NCBI GenBank assembly: GCA_018806915.1
Contig: JAGKQI010000084.1
Span: forward strand, 558,001-622,000
Direction: 5' to 3'
From: Phytophthora colocasiae
Lineage: Eukaryota; Oomycota; Peronosporomycetes; Peronosporales; Peronosporaceae
Length of the DNA stretch: 64,000 bases
Below, piece after piece: positions 39,938-49,865 of the stretch. The position numbers were made by a program, and so were the translations under genes. Position 1 is the first letter of the stretch. Each line of letters opens with the position of its first letter. The notes beneath the pieces were generated by a model. It was not told the origin of the DNA, did no database searches, and saw nothing but the letters and a program-made list of their open reading frames with translations.

Positions 39938-41437
39938 TCACGCAGTCGAGTTGCGCACGTAGTATGGGTCCGACTGGAACTCCTCCGAGCAGTACGGGAA
40001 CGTGGCGCCGTCCGAGTCCGGGTTGAACAGGTTCTTGCCGGCGTAGATCATCACGTAGCAGCCCACGACTGTGCACACCACAATGACCACGGCCGCCACC
40101 ACGCGTTCGTACATGGGTAGGTCGCGCCAGAACACCTTTAAGTAGAAGACGAGAGGTAGAACCAAGCAGCACACGGTGATAGCCGACGCGCCCGTGAAGT
40201 CCACCAGATCCAGGAAATGGTCGCGGAAGCCGATGGCGGCGCCGACCAGGATGGCCATGATAACCAGACGCAGCGTCACGTAGCGGATCACGTTGGCCGT
40301 GCCGCTGTAGTCCGAGAGCTGCGCGTCGTCGTGCTCCTTCTCCTCCTGCTCGCGCTTGGCCGAGTTCGACAGCGTCTCCGTGTCCGAGCCGGCGTTGCTC
40401 TCCAGGTCTGGCGCGTTGACGCTGGGGGCGTTCGTCGACATCTTGTCACGAATTTCCTCCCATCCGTCGTTGTCCTCGGCCTGGATGGACACGGCGTCCA
40501 CGGGATCCTTGTGCATGCCCAGAATGAGACGTTCGGCCATGTAGAACGGCGGCTGGAGCACTGTTGACAGAACAATGACGACGTGAAGGTGCATGAACAG
40601 ATATGCCATAATGACCGCGCCGTGGTCGGGCACGAAACCCAACGCCGACGGCGCCGACGGGTCCCCGATGTTGACGATCGAGAAGAGTAGGTTAGCTGAA
40701 AGCTGACAGCCACCAGCCACGTAGCCGGCAATAGCCACGGCCAGGAAAAACACCGAGCCGATGCCGAGACTCACCACAATGACGCGCGGCATCCGTTTCG
40801 GCTGCGAGTGCTGACGTTGCAAGTCTGGGATCAGCACGGCGACGCCGTACGCGAGCGACAGATTGCCGAACGCCGTGAGCACCTGGTGCAGCGAAATATC
40901 GGGCGACGGCGCGGCCGGGTGGCCACGCATTTCCCACTCCAAGACGCTGACGCCCACCACGTCGGCGATGATCGTACCCATGCATCCGATGAACGCGACG
41001 GTCGCGGCGGCCTTGAGCGTCGGGATCAGACACGCCGGCACGGCTGTGATGGCCATGAAAATGATCCAGAAGATCTGGCTGAACGCGTCGGGGAAGAGCA
41101 CGTCGAGTAGTGTACTACCTAGAACTAGGAAGGCGCAAGGTAGTAGCAGACACACGAGGAGCTGCGAGACACTGACAAGGTAGCGGCCGGTTTTGCCCAT
41201 TACCCACTCCCCGACGTCACTGAACGTCTTGACGGACGGCGGCGCCACTAGGATGACGCGCGATAAGGCCACCGTCGCGTAGATATTGGCGAACGCCATG
41301 AAGAGCATGGCGAGCGTGCCGTACACAGGTCCCGCGCGGGCGAAATTGGACGGCATTGCGAGCGTCCCGATGCCGCAGATGCAGCAGATGATGCTGAAGC
41401 TGATCTTGGCGTCCTCGAGCGTGAAGAAGGCCGCCAT
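39938..41437 (-). CDS. AAAP-family amino-acid transporter copy 4
   Basis: 499 residues starting MAAFFTLEDAKISFSIICCI, the shortest cytosolic N-terminus of the four. TM order matches the others (SMPSNFARAGP replaced by AMPSNFARAGP; IPTLKAAATVAFIGCMGTII; VLIPDLQRQHSQPKRMPRVI). The variable loop has SAKREQEEKEHDDAQLSDY. It ends QSDPYYVRNSTA. This is the oldest end of the array by position only; order of duplication is not resolved. Confidence 0.93.
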   Translation of the reverse strand: MAAFFTLEDAKISFSIICCICGIGTLAMPSNFARAGPVYGTLAMLFMAFANIYATVALSRVILVAPPSVKTFSDVGEWVMGKTGRYLVSVSQLLVCLLLPCAFLVLGSTLLDVLFPDAFSQIFWIIFMAITAVPACLIPTLKAAATVAFIGCMGTIIADVVGVSVLEWEMRGHPAAPSPDISLHQVLTAFGNLSLAYGVAVLIPDLQRQHSQPKRMPRVIVVSLGIGSVFFLAVAIAGYVAGGCQLSANLLFSIVNIGDPSAPSALGFVPDHGAVIMAYLFMHLHVVIVLSTVLQPPFYMAERLILGMHKDPVDAVSIQAEDNDGWEEIRDKMSTNAPSVNAPDLESNAGSDTETLSNSAKREQEEKEHDDAQLSDYSGTANVIRYVTLRLVIMAILVGAAIGFRDHFLDLVDFTGASAITVCCLVLPLVFYLKVFWRDLPMYERVVAAVVIVVCTVVGCYVMIYAGKNLFNPDSDGATFPYCSEEFQSDPYYVRNSTA

Positions 41438-41782
41438 GTTGAACGGGGAGGAAGAAGCTCCTTCAACGGCGGGAAGGTCGAGTCAACTGTGTCGTTCGTT
41501 GGTCGAGTGGCTTTCGCTGCTCCCCTCCAACTCCAAACACAGAATACTCTCGTGGACAAGGCACCGGCACGGGGTGGCGTCTACGTTCATGTTTGACCAA
41601 CGTTTCTGCATCCGAAAGCGGCTCGATTTCACGATTCCATAGTCGGGCGATCAACGTGACCCTGGAATCGTTTGGTCTCCGACCATCGATTTCCGTATGT
41701 CGGTGGATACAAATGCTAGCACCGCATGGACAACAAAGTAGATTTGCAAAAGGGGTTGGGTCGACAAGGTGAAGGTGATGGT
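41438..41782. promoter_or_regulatory. Intergenic region, promoter of transporter copy 4
   Basis: 345 bp between the transporter start and the stop of the LRR gene, both on the minus strand. No feature beyond presumed promoter and 3' UTR. Confidence 0.4.
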
Positions 41783-42157
41783 TTATCCAGTGCATCCCAA
41801 CCAGTGCTCTTCGACTTTGTTGCAGTGACAACCAGCAGCAATTTCAACCTTCCGCATCTCGATAATCTTTGGTGAATAGTTGCATTCGACAGGTCCCATG
41901 TCCTCGTTGAAGCAGATTCCGACACCTTTCGACTCAGTCGAACACTCACGGTAGAGAACACCTTGACAACTATTGTCTTCAAGTTTCATCGTTTTCAGTC
42001 GAACACTCGGACAAGCTGCTTGATCTGCATCGCAAAAATTGGAACTGTTCGCTGCAAATTTGTCCAAAAGTGAAATTGTCGCGTTGGAAGGGAGAACGTT
42101 CGAGTCACGGGGAAGTTCAAGACAAGTTTGAGGCAACAAATCGCCACTGCCACTGCT

Positions 42158-43115
42158 CAGGGGTTCCGAAAATGTCATTGATTATTTATTTTTTTCGTTT
42201 TCAGCGAAAAAATAATTTATTTCCAGGTTCACATTTCGAAGCTTCCAATTATTTTCTTTCAAGTTTACCGACCAATAACCTTCAGCACCCCTAGTGTCTT
42301 CCAAGTTGGAAGTTCCAACCAACCGGTTAATTGTAGATTGGTGGTTCAGGGCGCTTTGTTAGTCTCAAGCGTCACCATGCTTCTAGATTCAGATTCAAAT
42401 TTGCTGTTTTAGCACCTCTACCATGGCTCCATTCAAGAATTCGTCACGCTCAAAGTCGTCCAAGGCTCTGCCCAAGCGTTCAAATACCCCAAGCCAAAAC
42501 AACTGTATGAAAAGCGAGAAAGGAGACAACCAACAAGAAAAAGTCGACGGCGCCATATACATCCAAGCAGGTTGCTCAGTTCTACTACAAAAATGTCGAG
42601 AACATTGAAGGAAATGTAACAGCGTACTACAAGTGTAGATGTGGTGTTCAGCGCAAGATGGAGGCAAACACGGGGTATACCAACCTCCTTCAGCATGTCT
42701 TCATGTGGCACTCAAACTTCCTATGTAAATGCCGGCAACAACAGTGGCACTCTTGTGGGCTACATCGACGACGAAGTCTTTCAAGATTTACTCTTGGATC
42801 GACATGACGATCTCCTGCAACCTTCCGTTTACGTTTTGCGAGTCGCAAGCTGCTACCGACTACGTGAAGATCGACAGCTTATCTACGGACAGTTTGATCA
42901 AGTACATGGGCTTACTGACTCGTGAGGTCGGAATGCGAGTACAGTTCGCAAGATCGTTCCCAATAATCTACCAATATACACCTTCGGTACATTCGTCTAT
43001 ATATTGCGCTGCAATAATCCCAATAATTTTCTGGCACACCTGCAGTGCAACATGCAGAATTATTTTTATTGCATTTTTTTGGCTTGCAATAACAATTACA
43101 TTTTCGGAACCCCTG
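42158..43115 (+). mobile_element. hAT transposon, 958 bp, truncated
   Basis: Ends carry inverted repeats beginning CAGGGGTTCCGAAAATGT (18 bp perfect, then ATTG blocks), a hAT-type start. Both sides have CCACTGCT (42150-42157 and 43116-43123), the 8-bp duplication expected of hAT. The interior encodes only the N-terminal part of a transposase, so it is a deletion derivative. It sits in the LRR gene, in a Ser codon run. Confidence 0.92.
42423..42930 (+). pseudogene. BED zinc-finger hAT transposase N-terminus, frameshifted
   Basis: Frames read VAQFYYKNVENIEGNVTAYY KCRCGVQRKM, then TGYTNLLQHVFMWHSNF, a BED-type finger (C-x-C ... H-x3-4-H), then LPFTFCESQAATDYVKIDSL and STDSLIKYMGLLTREV, which precede the catalytic core in oomycete hAT proteins. 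The catalytic domain is absent. Confidence 0.75.
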
Positions 43116-45334
43116 CCACTGCTGCTTGAGCTGAAATCTTCCCCACAACAAGTTGGAAATGTTGTGTTACAGTTCCCTTCAGTGAGGAACCCACTGCAAC
43201 AGATAGAAACATCTTGGAGAAAATTCATTTCCAGTGTACTTTGGTACTGACCGACGTCTGGCAGTGAACGAACCAGTGGTAGAGCCTCCAACGCCAACAC
43301 TTGAATCTCTGGGAGATCTCCAGTTGAAGGGATCTCTTTGATGCTGTCGAGATATCCGAAATACACACTTTCGAGGGTTTTTAGTCCGGTTAAAGGCGGA
43401 AGATTGAGCAAATTGGCATGGTAGGAGACGTGGATCGTGTGGAGGCTTGTCATCGATGTAAACAGGTCACTCGGTAGCTCTACAAGGTTGGTATCACTTG
43501 AATCTCCTTCGATATGTCTGAACAAAGTGAAAAATTACAATACCATTTGACGCGAAATGTGCACAACCGTGTACGTACAAATACTCTAACTTTGCGAAAC
43601 AAGTTGCCGTCCAAGCGGGAAATACCTGTACTCCTGTATGAATCAACACTCTAAAGGATACAAACAGTTAGCTAGCAATGAAAAGAAAAAAAATACAGGT
43701 TACTACCGTACAAATTGCGTAGAGATTGACAAGTCTGCAGCTCCTCCGGTAGTGAACCATTAATCTTTCGGTTCACTAGCTGCACCGTTTGGAGTTTCCC
43801 TGCAGCAGCCAATTGTGCTAACGTATCAGTGACATCCGTCCGGTTCTTTGAATCTGCTGGAGCCAAGTCGCGATCCACGTACGCTAAACATTCACAAACG
43901 TCATTTGGTCCAAGTGGGGTCCACTTTGAAGCGAATTGGACGCATGAAGGGTAGAACGAACACGCAGCTTTTGACCTTTGTACAGCCAATGCTGTGAATA
44001 CGAGGCAACCCACTCCGTAGATAAAGAAACAACAGCCAACGATCATCCGTATCTGGAGTCGAAGAGGTTTCAAACCCTCAATTCCTGGAGAAAAATCCGC
44101 TGGAGCCACCGTTTTGCACTTTACTTGAGTTTTTGCAGTGTGGTTTGCTGGTCGTTTGTATTCTCTTTCAAGAAGGAGGAGAGTGATTTTGTTCCAGCGA
44201 AAACAGGCTAAAAGACTGAAAGTTAACTTGAGGAAAACATCCCACGCGCTACGAACCAGAAGACTCTCGAAGTCGGTACTGAAGAGGTTCATCTCCTTGG
44301 CGTTAATCAAGTTGCGAGCTTTGCGCTCGAATTCGCGAGGAGGAAAGAACTGCTGGCGGATTTTCACCGCCTTGAGATCATCTTGGAACACGAATAACGA
44401 GTAAAGTAGGATGAGAGCGGGAAAGAACACGGCAAATGCTGCATCGATTCTGCAAAAGTTGGTTAGTAAAAAAACAAGTACGTTAACCAACCGTATTAAA
44501 ACGTACATTGAGTCCTTGAGAATATGACCAAGAGTGGCTTCGTTCCAGCGGAATTGGATGTGATAAAAGGTTACAAAGGCATTGATAGCCATCAGCGAGG
44601 CGTAACAGTAAAGGAGAGAAGCATCCAAGCCTTGAGCCATGTATTCTCGTAATGAAAGGATCTGTAGAATGATTTCTGGAATCTCCATAAAAAGAAAATA
44701 GACAACATACCCAGACTTTGCGATACTTGCCATCGGTTGACACTACGTTTCGATAAAGTAGAACGATCGTTCCAACCACGCGCCGTACAATTACAAGTAA
44801 TGATGTTTTCTCATCTGTTGGGAGTTTCCGAACAACAGAACGTTGGTGCTTTGGTTTAACTTCATTGGAACTAATTCGAGACGACGGAGGTCGAACAAGC
44901 AGCAAATACAGTAAATACCAATACGAAAGGATGAGAATTGTCAGTAAAACTGTGGTTGTGACCAGAACGGAAGAAGCAGCTTTACGAGACTGCCAAAAGT
45001 GTCCATTATCTAAACTTTCCGTCTGTAAAAGATAATTGGCACTTTTACTGGGCTCAAGGTTCAAAATAATTAGTAGGAGACTCCACACACTTGAGAGAAA
45101 GAAAACCAGTGTCAAAAGGAAGGAATTCCCATAACCAATGACGGAAAATCGACGAACTCTCCACTTCCACCACACTAAAAACTCAGATTTAACACGTGAG
45201 TTGCTGGTCAATGTGGGGCCTTGCGCTACTTTCACCATTCGACACTTACGAATTGAAAACAAAAAATAAATTCAACTTCACAGAGTTCAAAACAAGCGTG
45301 AAACTTCCACTTAACCCCCTAAAAAAGGTACCCC

Positions 45335-45601
45335 CTACTTTTGATTTCCGTCGTAGTTGCCTCCAGTACGCTGATCATTCAGTAATGGAGTGGAAACAGT
45401 TTGCTTTGTAGCGATTGAGTTGACTGGAGTGCAAGGAGATTCAATGGAGAGGCTCACGTCTTCAGGTTGGTTTGCATTTTCTGCTTGAGCACTGTAACTC
45501 GTGTCCGACTTGGTACTTTGGTTATCGATTGGCGGCGTGCAGGGGTCCATCGGGGTCGTCTCTGGCTTGGAACTCTTGTAACAGCTTGAAATGTTCCCCA
45601 T
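45335..45601 (-). CDS. Small acylated protein, MGN family
   Basis: An 88-residue ORF starting MGNISSCYKSSKPETTP. Gly2 and Cys7 are the predicted acylation sites. The rest is Ser/Thr/Pro/Asn-rich and disordered, with a second SPCTPV-type Cys. The first ten residues match the 8235 protein at all but one position, and the 14770 protein at seven. It lies 97 bp downstream of the LRR gene start, upstream on the same strand. Function unknown. Confidence 0.68.
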   Translation of the reverse strand: MGNISSCYKSSKPETTPMDPCTPPIDNQSTKSDTSYSAQAENANQPEDVSLSIESPCTPVNSIATKQTVSTPLLNDQRTGGNYDGNQK

Positions 45602-46039
45602 GGCTGCTTGAAACGAAGAAAAAGACGTTGTGAGTATGGAAAACTACGACAAGTTCGATTGACTACTGAAAGGCAGATGACGACCAGCAAGTTGAGTGAT
45701 GCTTTATTCACTTTCACGTAAATGTGTATCCATGGTCGGGCCCCAGATCTTGCTACGGTGGAACGGTAGGAGTGAGTTCCGGCCTCGGAATTATCTTCAT
45801 CACCTTCCATGTCAAGGATTTGTGTCGTTCAATAGCGCCATCATTTTCGCTTTCGAGCCAAGCTGTATTCTACCAAAAACAGGCCTCTCAAAACGTACAG
45901 CGTCTTGTGGTATTTCCCAAGTGGAACGTTAGTGGAGATCCCCTACATCCTCGTGAATGGATTCATCTCCTGAATATTTTGGTGCGATTTTTTTATGCGT
46001 GTTTCAGTATCAGTTCCAACGTGGCGAACTCCTACCCCA
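45602..46039. other. Intergenic, no recognised gene
   Basis: About 440 bp. Overlapping short plus-strand ORFs have no known motif. It should hold the promoter of the MGN gene on the minus strand and the decayed 5' side of a LINE fragment. Confidence 0.35.
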
Positions 46040-46435
46040 CCAACGCTACTCATCGGTAGCGCTGTTCAAAAAAAGAGATCGTGCTGAGCCAGGAAACTAT
46101 CGACTGTCGAGAGTACTGACGAGTAGACTTACACCACTGATGTCCTCGTTCGTCCACTTAGATCAGTAAGCCTTCATCCTAGGTCGCTCAATTCACCACC
46201 AAGTAATGTTTGTTCGTGATTTACAGCATTTGATCACAACTCGTGAAGATTCTGGCGTAGAAACGTTTCTTGATTTCGCCAAAGCGTACGACCGGGTTAA
46301 CAGAGACTACCTGTTCAAGGTGATGGAGAAACAAAGGATTCGGAGAAGTATTTCTATCATGGATTCGCCTACTGTACAATGGTTCAGTGTGCTCTTTGAT
46401 GAACAATGGCTGGGCACATGACGCTACTCGACCCT
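46040..46435 (+). pseudogene. LINE-type (non-LTR) reverse transcriptase fragment
   Basis: Read across frames: LFKKRDRAEPGNYRLSRVLT, then FVHLDQ / FILGRSIHHQ, then FVRDLQHLITTREDSGVETF LDFAKAYDRVNRDYLFKVME. The K-K-G/RD-x-x-x-P-x-NYR and LDFAKAYDRV patterns are RT motifs of L1-like elements; the catalytic Asp (FAKAYD) is retained but the domain is truncated and shifted. Confidence 0.75.
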
Positions 46436-46563
46436 CGCGAGGAGTGAAACAAGGAGACCCACTCAATTTACTGCGAGCTAACGTCAACTAGGTATAGATG
46501 TGGACGAGTCCCTGTGGCGTGGGAACAGACCTGGTGGAATATATATTGTCAAGATAGGCCTTA

Positions 46564-46568
46564 CCACT
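46564..46568. repeat. Gypsy-2 target duplication, left copy (CCACT)
   Basis: CCACT before the left LTR; the second copy is at 51896-51900. Confidence 0.7.
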
Positions 46569-46875
46569 TATGACGTATTGCGCGCTTGAATGAAGAATGC
46601 GAAGTGAGTTCATTTAGACAAGTTCCCTTTCCTAGTTCTACTTGCTTCACAGGAGAGGTGTGCTCTTGAGCAGCACACCTCCATCCCCGCAGCACCAGTC
46701 GTTGCTGCTCGATTATGAAATGCCGTGTTGACGCGGCATGTATATGTAGTTGCAGTGATGATGTGGTCGTCCAGATGTCGGTTGTTGGTGTCGGTAGGTT
46801 GGCGTCGTCGTCGTCGGCGCCGGCGACAGCAGCGCGGTCGTCATGCGTCGCAGTCGCCTGGTACAATACTCCACA
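46569..46875 (-). repeat. Gypsy-2 3' LTR
   Basis: 307 bp, near-identical to 51589-51895. A GTC/GTCGTC-rich tract lies inside. Confidence 0.88.
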
Positions 46876-47051
46876 ACGCAAAGTACAACCTTCAGCAAAC
46901 CTTCGCGTCACATTCCTAGTGACCGTTTCTGAACTGATGTAGCCATGTCCTGTCGCTTGTACCCAACTTCAACGGCAACGTGTTGAACTTGTACCCCTCC
47001 GATTTAAATGGCCGTATCTCCGTAACCAGCAATCCTTGGACTCTCAAACTT

Positions 47052-47678
47052 CTACTGCAATTCCGCCACATTATTGTCCGTCGCATACTTGGCCACCAGT
47101 GCTGGAACATCATGTTGGATCGAACGGGCCGGTTCCCAGGAGTTCTCGATATCCTGGAGCCCACGCCACGCCACTAGGAGCTCCAGCTCACCCGTAGCCG
47201 TGTTCACTCGGTGGTCAACGACCTCACGGACCTCAAGCACGATGCCTTGCAGCGCGACGTGTTCGCGAACCTCAGCGGTGATGTCGAGGTCCTTGTCGTG
47301 GTAGAACTTGAGGCGCGACCCGTGGACATCATACTCAGTCCCGGTGAGCAGATGGCGGACGAGGAACGAGTGTGGGTGGGCTTTGACCACTTGAAACGGT
47401 CCGACCCAGCGCACGAGCAGCTTGCCTCCTTGTAAGCGCTGGTCCACACGGGACCACAACACGTAGTCTCCTTCCGAAAAGTTACACACCCCTTTCGAGC
47501 GGGCCATGGCGGCTGTACGACGCTGCTCACGCTCATCACGTACCACGCGGTGCAGTCCATGAAGGCTGTGACGTAATTCCTCGATAGCAGCGCGGAAATC
47601 CTCCTTGTCAAGTGACAGTGAGCGTGGCAACTTGTCTTCAGGCACCATCACCACGTCCAACACCGAGGACGTCGGCAA
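47052..47678 (-). CDS. Gypsy-2 integrase C-terminus and chromodomain
   Basis: Contains GDYVLWSRVDQRLQGGKLLV RWVGPFQVV (the GPF/Y module of Gypsy integrases), then a chromodomain-like LELLVAWRGLQDIENSWEPA. It is one frame away from the integrase core; the shift is at a run of six T near 47670-47685. Confidence 0.85.
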   Translation of the reverse strand: MPTSSVLDVVMVPEDKLPRSLSLDKEDFRAAIEELRHSLHGLHRVVRDEREQRRTAAMARSKGVCNFSEGDYVLWSRVDQRLQGGKLLVRWVGPFQVVKAHPHSFLVRHLLTGTEYDVHGSRLKFYHDKDLDITAEVREHVALQGIVLEVREVVDHRVNTATGELELLVAWRGLQDIENSWEPARSIQHDVPALVAKYATDNNVAELQ

Positions 47679-48286
47679 AAAAGCTCTACAGGTGCGCAGT
47701 TGCCGAGCGAGAGCACGGGTGTGTGATTCAGATTAGCTTGCACTAGCGGTAGTAGGTACATCCAATTGCGTGTGTCCAGCTGGCTCTCGAGTAGCAGCAC
47801 TCTCAGTACTTGCAAAATATCACGGTTCACTCTCTCCACAGTGCCATTAATCCATGGAGAATACACTGGAGCAAACGCGTGAGCCACGCCGAGACGATCG
47901 GCCAGGGCATCCATAACCTCACACTTGAAGTGGGCACCGTTGTCGGACATCCACTCGGTCGGCAGACCAAATCGCTTGTGCCAGTCCAGAAGTGCCTCCA
48001 CCGCTGTCAGACTGTTGGCTGAATCAGCAGCCACCAGCTCACAGTAATGGGTCAGTTCGTCTTTCAAAACGAGAACGTACTTGGCTTCCCCGTAGCTTTC
48101 GCCAAGGTAGAGGTAGTCCATGTGCATGCATTCGTTCCGAGAAGCCACAACACGGTCCACCGTCCAGTCACCCATATTCACCTTGCCGCCCTTAACATGC
48201 TTGCAGAGCAGGCAGTCGTTAATGAAACGACTCGCGACTTGACGGGTGTTCTTCAATACAAAGTGCCGATCCAATAGCTCCACCAT
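47648..48286 (-). CDS. Gypsy-2 integrase core
   Basis: Zinc site remnant (FINDCLLCKHVKGG), then DDE core: ECMHMDYLYLG, WMSDNGAHFKCEVMDALADR, PVYSPWINGTVERVNRDI. All three acidic positions are visible. Confidence 0.88.
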   Translation of the reverse strand: MVELLDRHFVLKNTRQVASRFINDCLLCKHVKGGKVNMGDWTVDRVVASRNECMHMDYLYLGESYGEAKYVLVLKDELTHYCELVAADSANSLTAVEALLDWHKRFGLPTEWMSDNGAHFKCEVMDALADRLGVAHAFAPVYSPWINGTVERVNRDILQVLRVLLLESQLDTRNWMYLLPLVQANLNHTPVLSLGNCAPVELFCRRPRCWTW

Positions 48287-48551
48287 AACGTGAACGCCAC
48301 GATGGCCCTGCGTGCCACGGTGCGAAATCAGAGTAGCCGCTTCAACAGAGCCTTAGCCTTGCTAGGAACCCACAATTTGCCGTCCACTTCGAGGGCACCG
48401 TTCGTTTCGACCGCACCTTCGGGTTCATCGCACTTGTACTTGCGCTGAGCTGTTGCAATCTCCACCCGCATAGGCCATACAAACTGGCCATCTTGCGGTG
48501 GACGCAACTCCGAAAACGACTGGGTAGAACGAGTCGTGACTCGCTTCATAG

Positions 48552-49409
48552 CTAAGGTGTTGTTACTGGTAGTCGCTGCTGGCTGTCCCACCTGGAGACA
48601 ATGTCAGCCCACAAGTTGTTCTCACCGGCAGTGTGGTGAATCACATACCTGCAGCTGACCAACTTCAACACCCAGCGCTGCAGCTTTCCTTTCACGTGCT
48701 GCTTCACTTCTGCCGATGGCGAGAAGAGACGAATCAAATTGGAGTGGTCACAATAGATGTGGAAACCTCTCTCTCTCACAAGCATGTAGTCGATGTCGCC
48801 GCAGGCTTTAACGATCGGGTATCCTTCTTTCTCGACGATCGACCAGTTTAGCTGCGCGTTCTTGAACAGCCCTCCGCGACACACCAACAGCTCATGCGAT
48901 TGCTCTTCAACAGGCAATTCATCTTGCCAACGACGCACTTGGGTAATAACAATAGACCACCCCGTAAGTGAGGCATCACAGAACATGTTCACCGTAGCTC
49001 CTTTGTCTGGGAAGATGAGCTTGCAAGAGTCCGCGACCATTGACAGAATGCGGCGAAATGCAGCTTGTTCGTCACCGCTCCACTCGAGTGTTGCACCACT
49101 AAGCTGGGACTTTCGGCGTCCTCGTTCATGCATCACTTTCTCGAGCTTCTCCTGCAACGGTGCCACCGTGCGGACGAAATCGACCATTGAGTCGCGTAAC
49201 CAATTCAAAGCACAAAGAAAATGTTGTAGTGTTGCCCCAGTCGGAGGCAAAGGCATTTGCTGTAGAACAGCAAGTCGAGCAGGGTCGTGCTCAACACCCT
49301 CTCCATCGATCAGTTTTCCACACCACTTCACGCGCTTAGCGAAAAGTTTGCACTTCTTGGCATTCAGCTTCAGTCTGCGTTGGCGCAAGACCGAGAAAAA
49401 CTTCTCCAA
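48552..49409 (-). CDS. Gypsy-2 RT thumb and RNase H
   Basis: LKLNAKKCKLFAKRVKWCGK LIDGEGV (RT palm/thumb) is followed by NMFCDASLTGWSIVITQV (RNase H first Asp) and FHIYCDHSNLIRLF. The frame is joined to the RT palm by an in-frame TAA near 49424. Confidence 0.88.
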   Translation of the reverse strand: MEKFFSVLRQRRLKLNAKKCKLFAKRVKWCGKLIDGEGVEHDPARLAVLQQMPLPPTGATLQHFLCALNWLRDSMVDFVRTVAPLQEKLEKVMHERGRRKSQLSGATLEWSGDEQAAFRRILSMVADSCKLIFPDKGATVNMFCDASLTGWSIVITQVRRWQDELPVEEQSHELLVCRGGLFKNAQLNWSIVEKEGYPIVKACGDIDYMLVRERGFHIYCDHSNLIRLFSPSAEVKQHVKGKLQRWVLKLVSCRYVIHHTAGENNLWADIVSRWDSQQRLPVTTP

Positions 49410-49421
49410 GTTGTCTAGATA

Positions 49422-49865
49422 TTAGCCCGGTGTCTGAGCAAACAGTAGCACATCGTCTATCCACACGAGGACGCTCCTGAACAGCAACTCCTTCAGTACG
49501 TCGTTCATCTGTGTTTGGAAATGAACGGCCGAGTCGCTAGCCCCTTGTGGTACTCGAGTAGGAGTGTAAACCCCGTCCTCTGTCACAAAGCTGAAAATCT
49601 CACGGCTCTTGGGGTGCAACGGCATTTGCCAAAAACCCTTGTGAAAATCAAACGTCCCGAAACCATACGCCCCGCGTACAGCCTCCACTACCACAGCCAG
49701 GTTAGGAGCTGCACCGGCAAGAGGTACAGTCAACCTGTTAACCGGTCTGTAGTCGATAGTAATCCGAAACTCATTCGTTCCCCGCTTGGCAACGGGCAGT
49801 GCAGGACATGACCAGCGGCTATGGTTGTTCCGTTCGACTAGTCCAGCGGCTTCCAACTCACGCAC
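49422..49865 (-). CDS. Gypsy-2 reverse transcriptase palm
   Basis: FRITIDYRPVNRLTVPL, GTFDFHKGFWQMPLH, RVPQGASDSAVHFQTQMNDV and the catalytic VWIDDVLLFAQT. The FDFHKGFWQM and IDD forms are typical of oomycete Gypsy RT. The frame ends at an in-frame stop; Gag-Pol reads into it from 49838. Confidence 0.9.
   Translation of the reverse strand: MRELEAAGLVERNNHSRWSCPALPVAKRGTNEFRITIDYRPVNRLTVPLAGAAPNLAVVVEAVRGAYGFGTFDFHKGFWQMPLHPKSREIFSFVTEDGVYTPTRVPQGASDSAVHFQTQMNDVLKELLFRSVLVWIDDVLLFAQTPG

Larger units (their letters stand above)
41783..45238 (-). pseudogene. Multi-TM leucine-rich-repeat protein, split by a hAT element and one frameshift
   Basis: Exons on the minus strand: 45238-44507, 44449-43712, 43651-43579, 43517-41783, with GT-AG introns of 57-61 bp. 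The protein starts MVKVAQGPTLTSNSRVK, has about 7-8 TMs in the first 400 residues, then an extracellular-type Cys-containing stretch (CSFYPSCVQFASKWTPL) and LRRs (NLVELPSDLFTSMTSLHTIH, LLNLPPLTGLKTLESVYFG). It ends WLGCTG after a Cys-rich domain. The last exon contains the hAT element. Without it, the exons total 2312 nt, one short of a whole frame; the shift lies at a T run near 44700. I recall similar TM-LRR proteins in oomycetes, function unknown. Confidence 0.75.

Noticed and set aside
44680..44720. 35-bp intron at the frame change of the LRR gene
   Set aside because: Too short, no phase-compatible GT-AG pair; the exon total being one base short of a full frame points to an indel.
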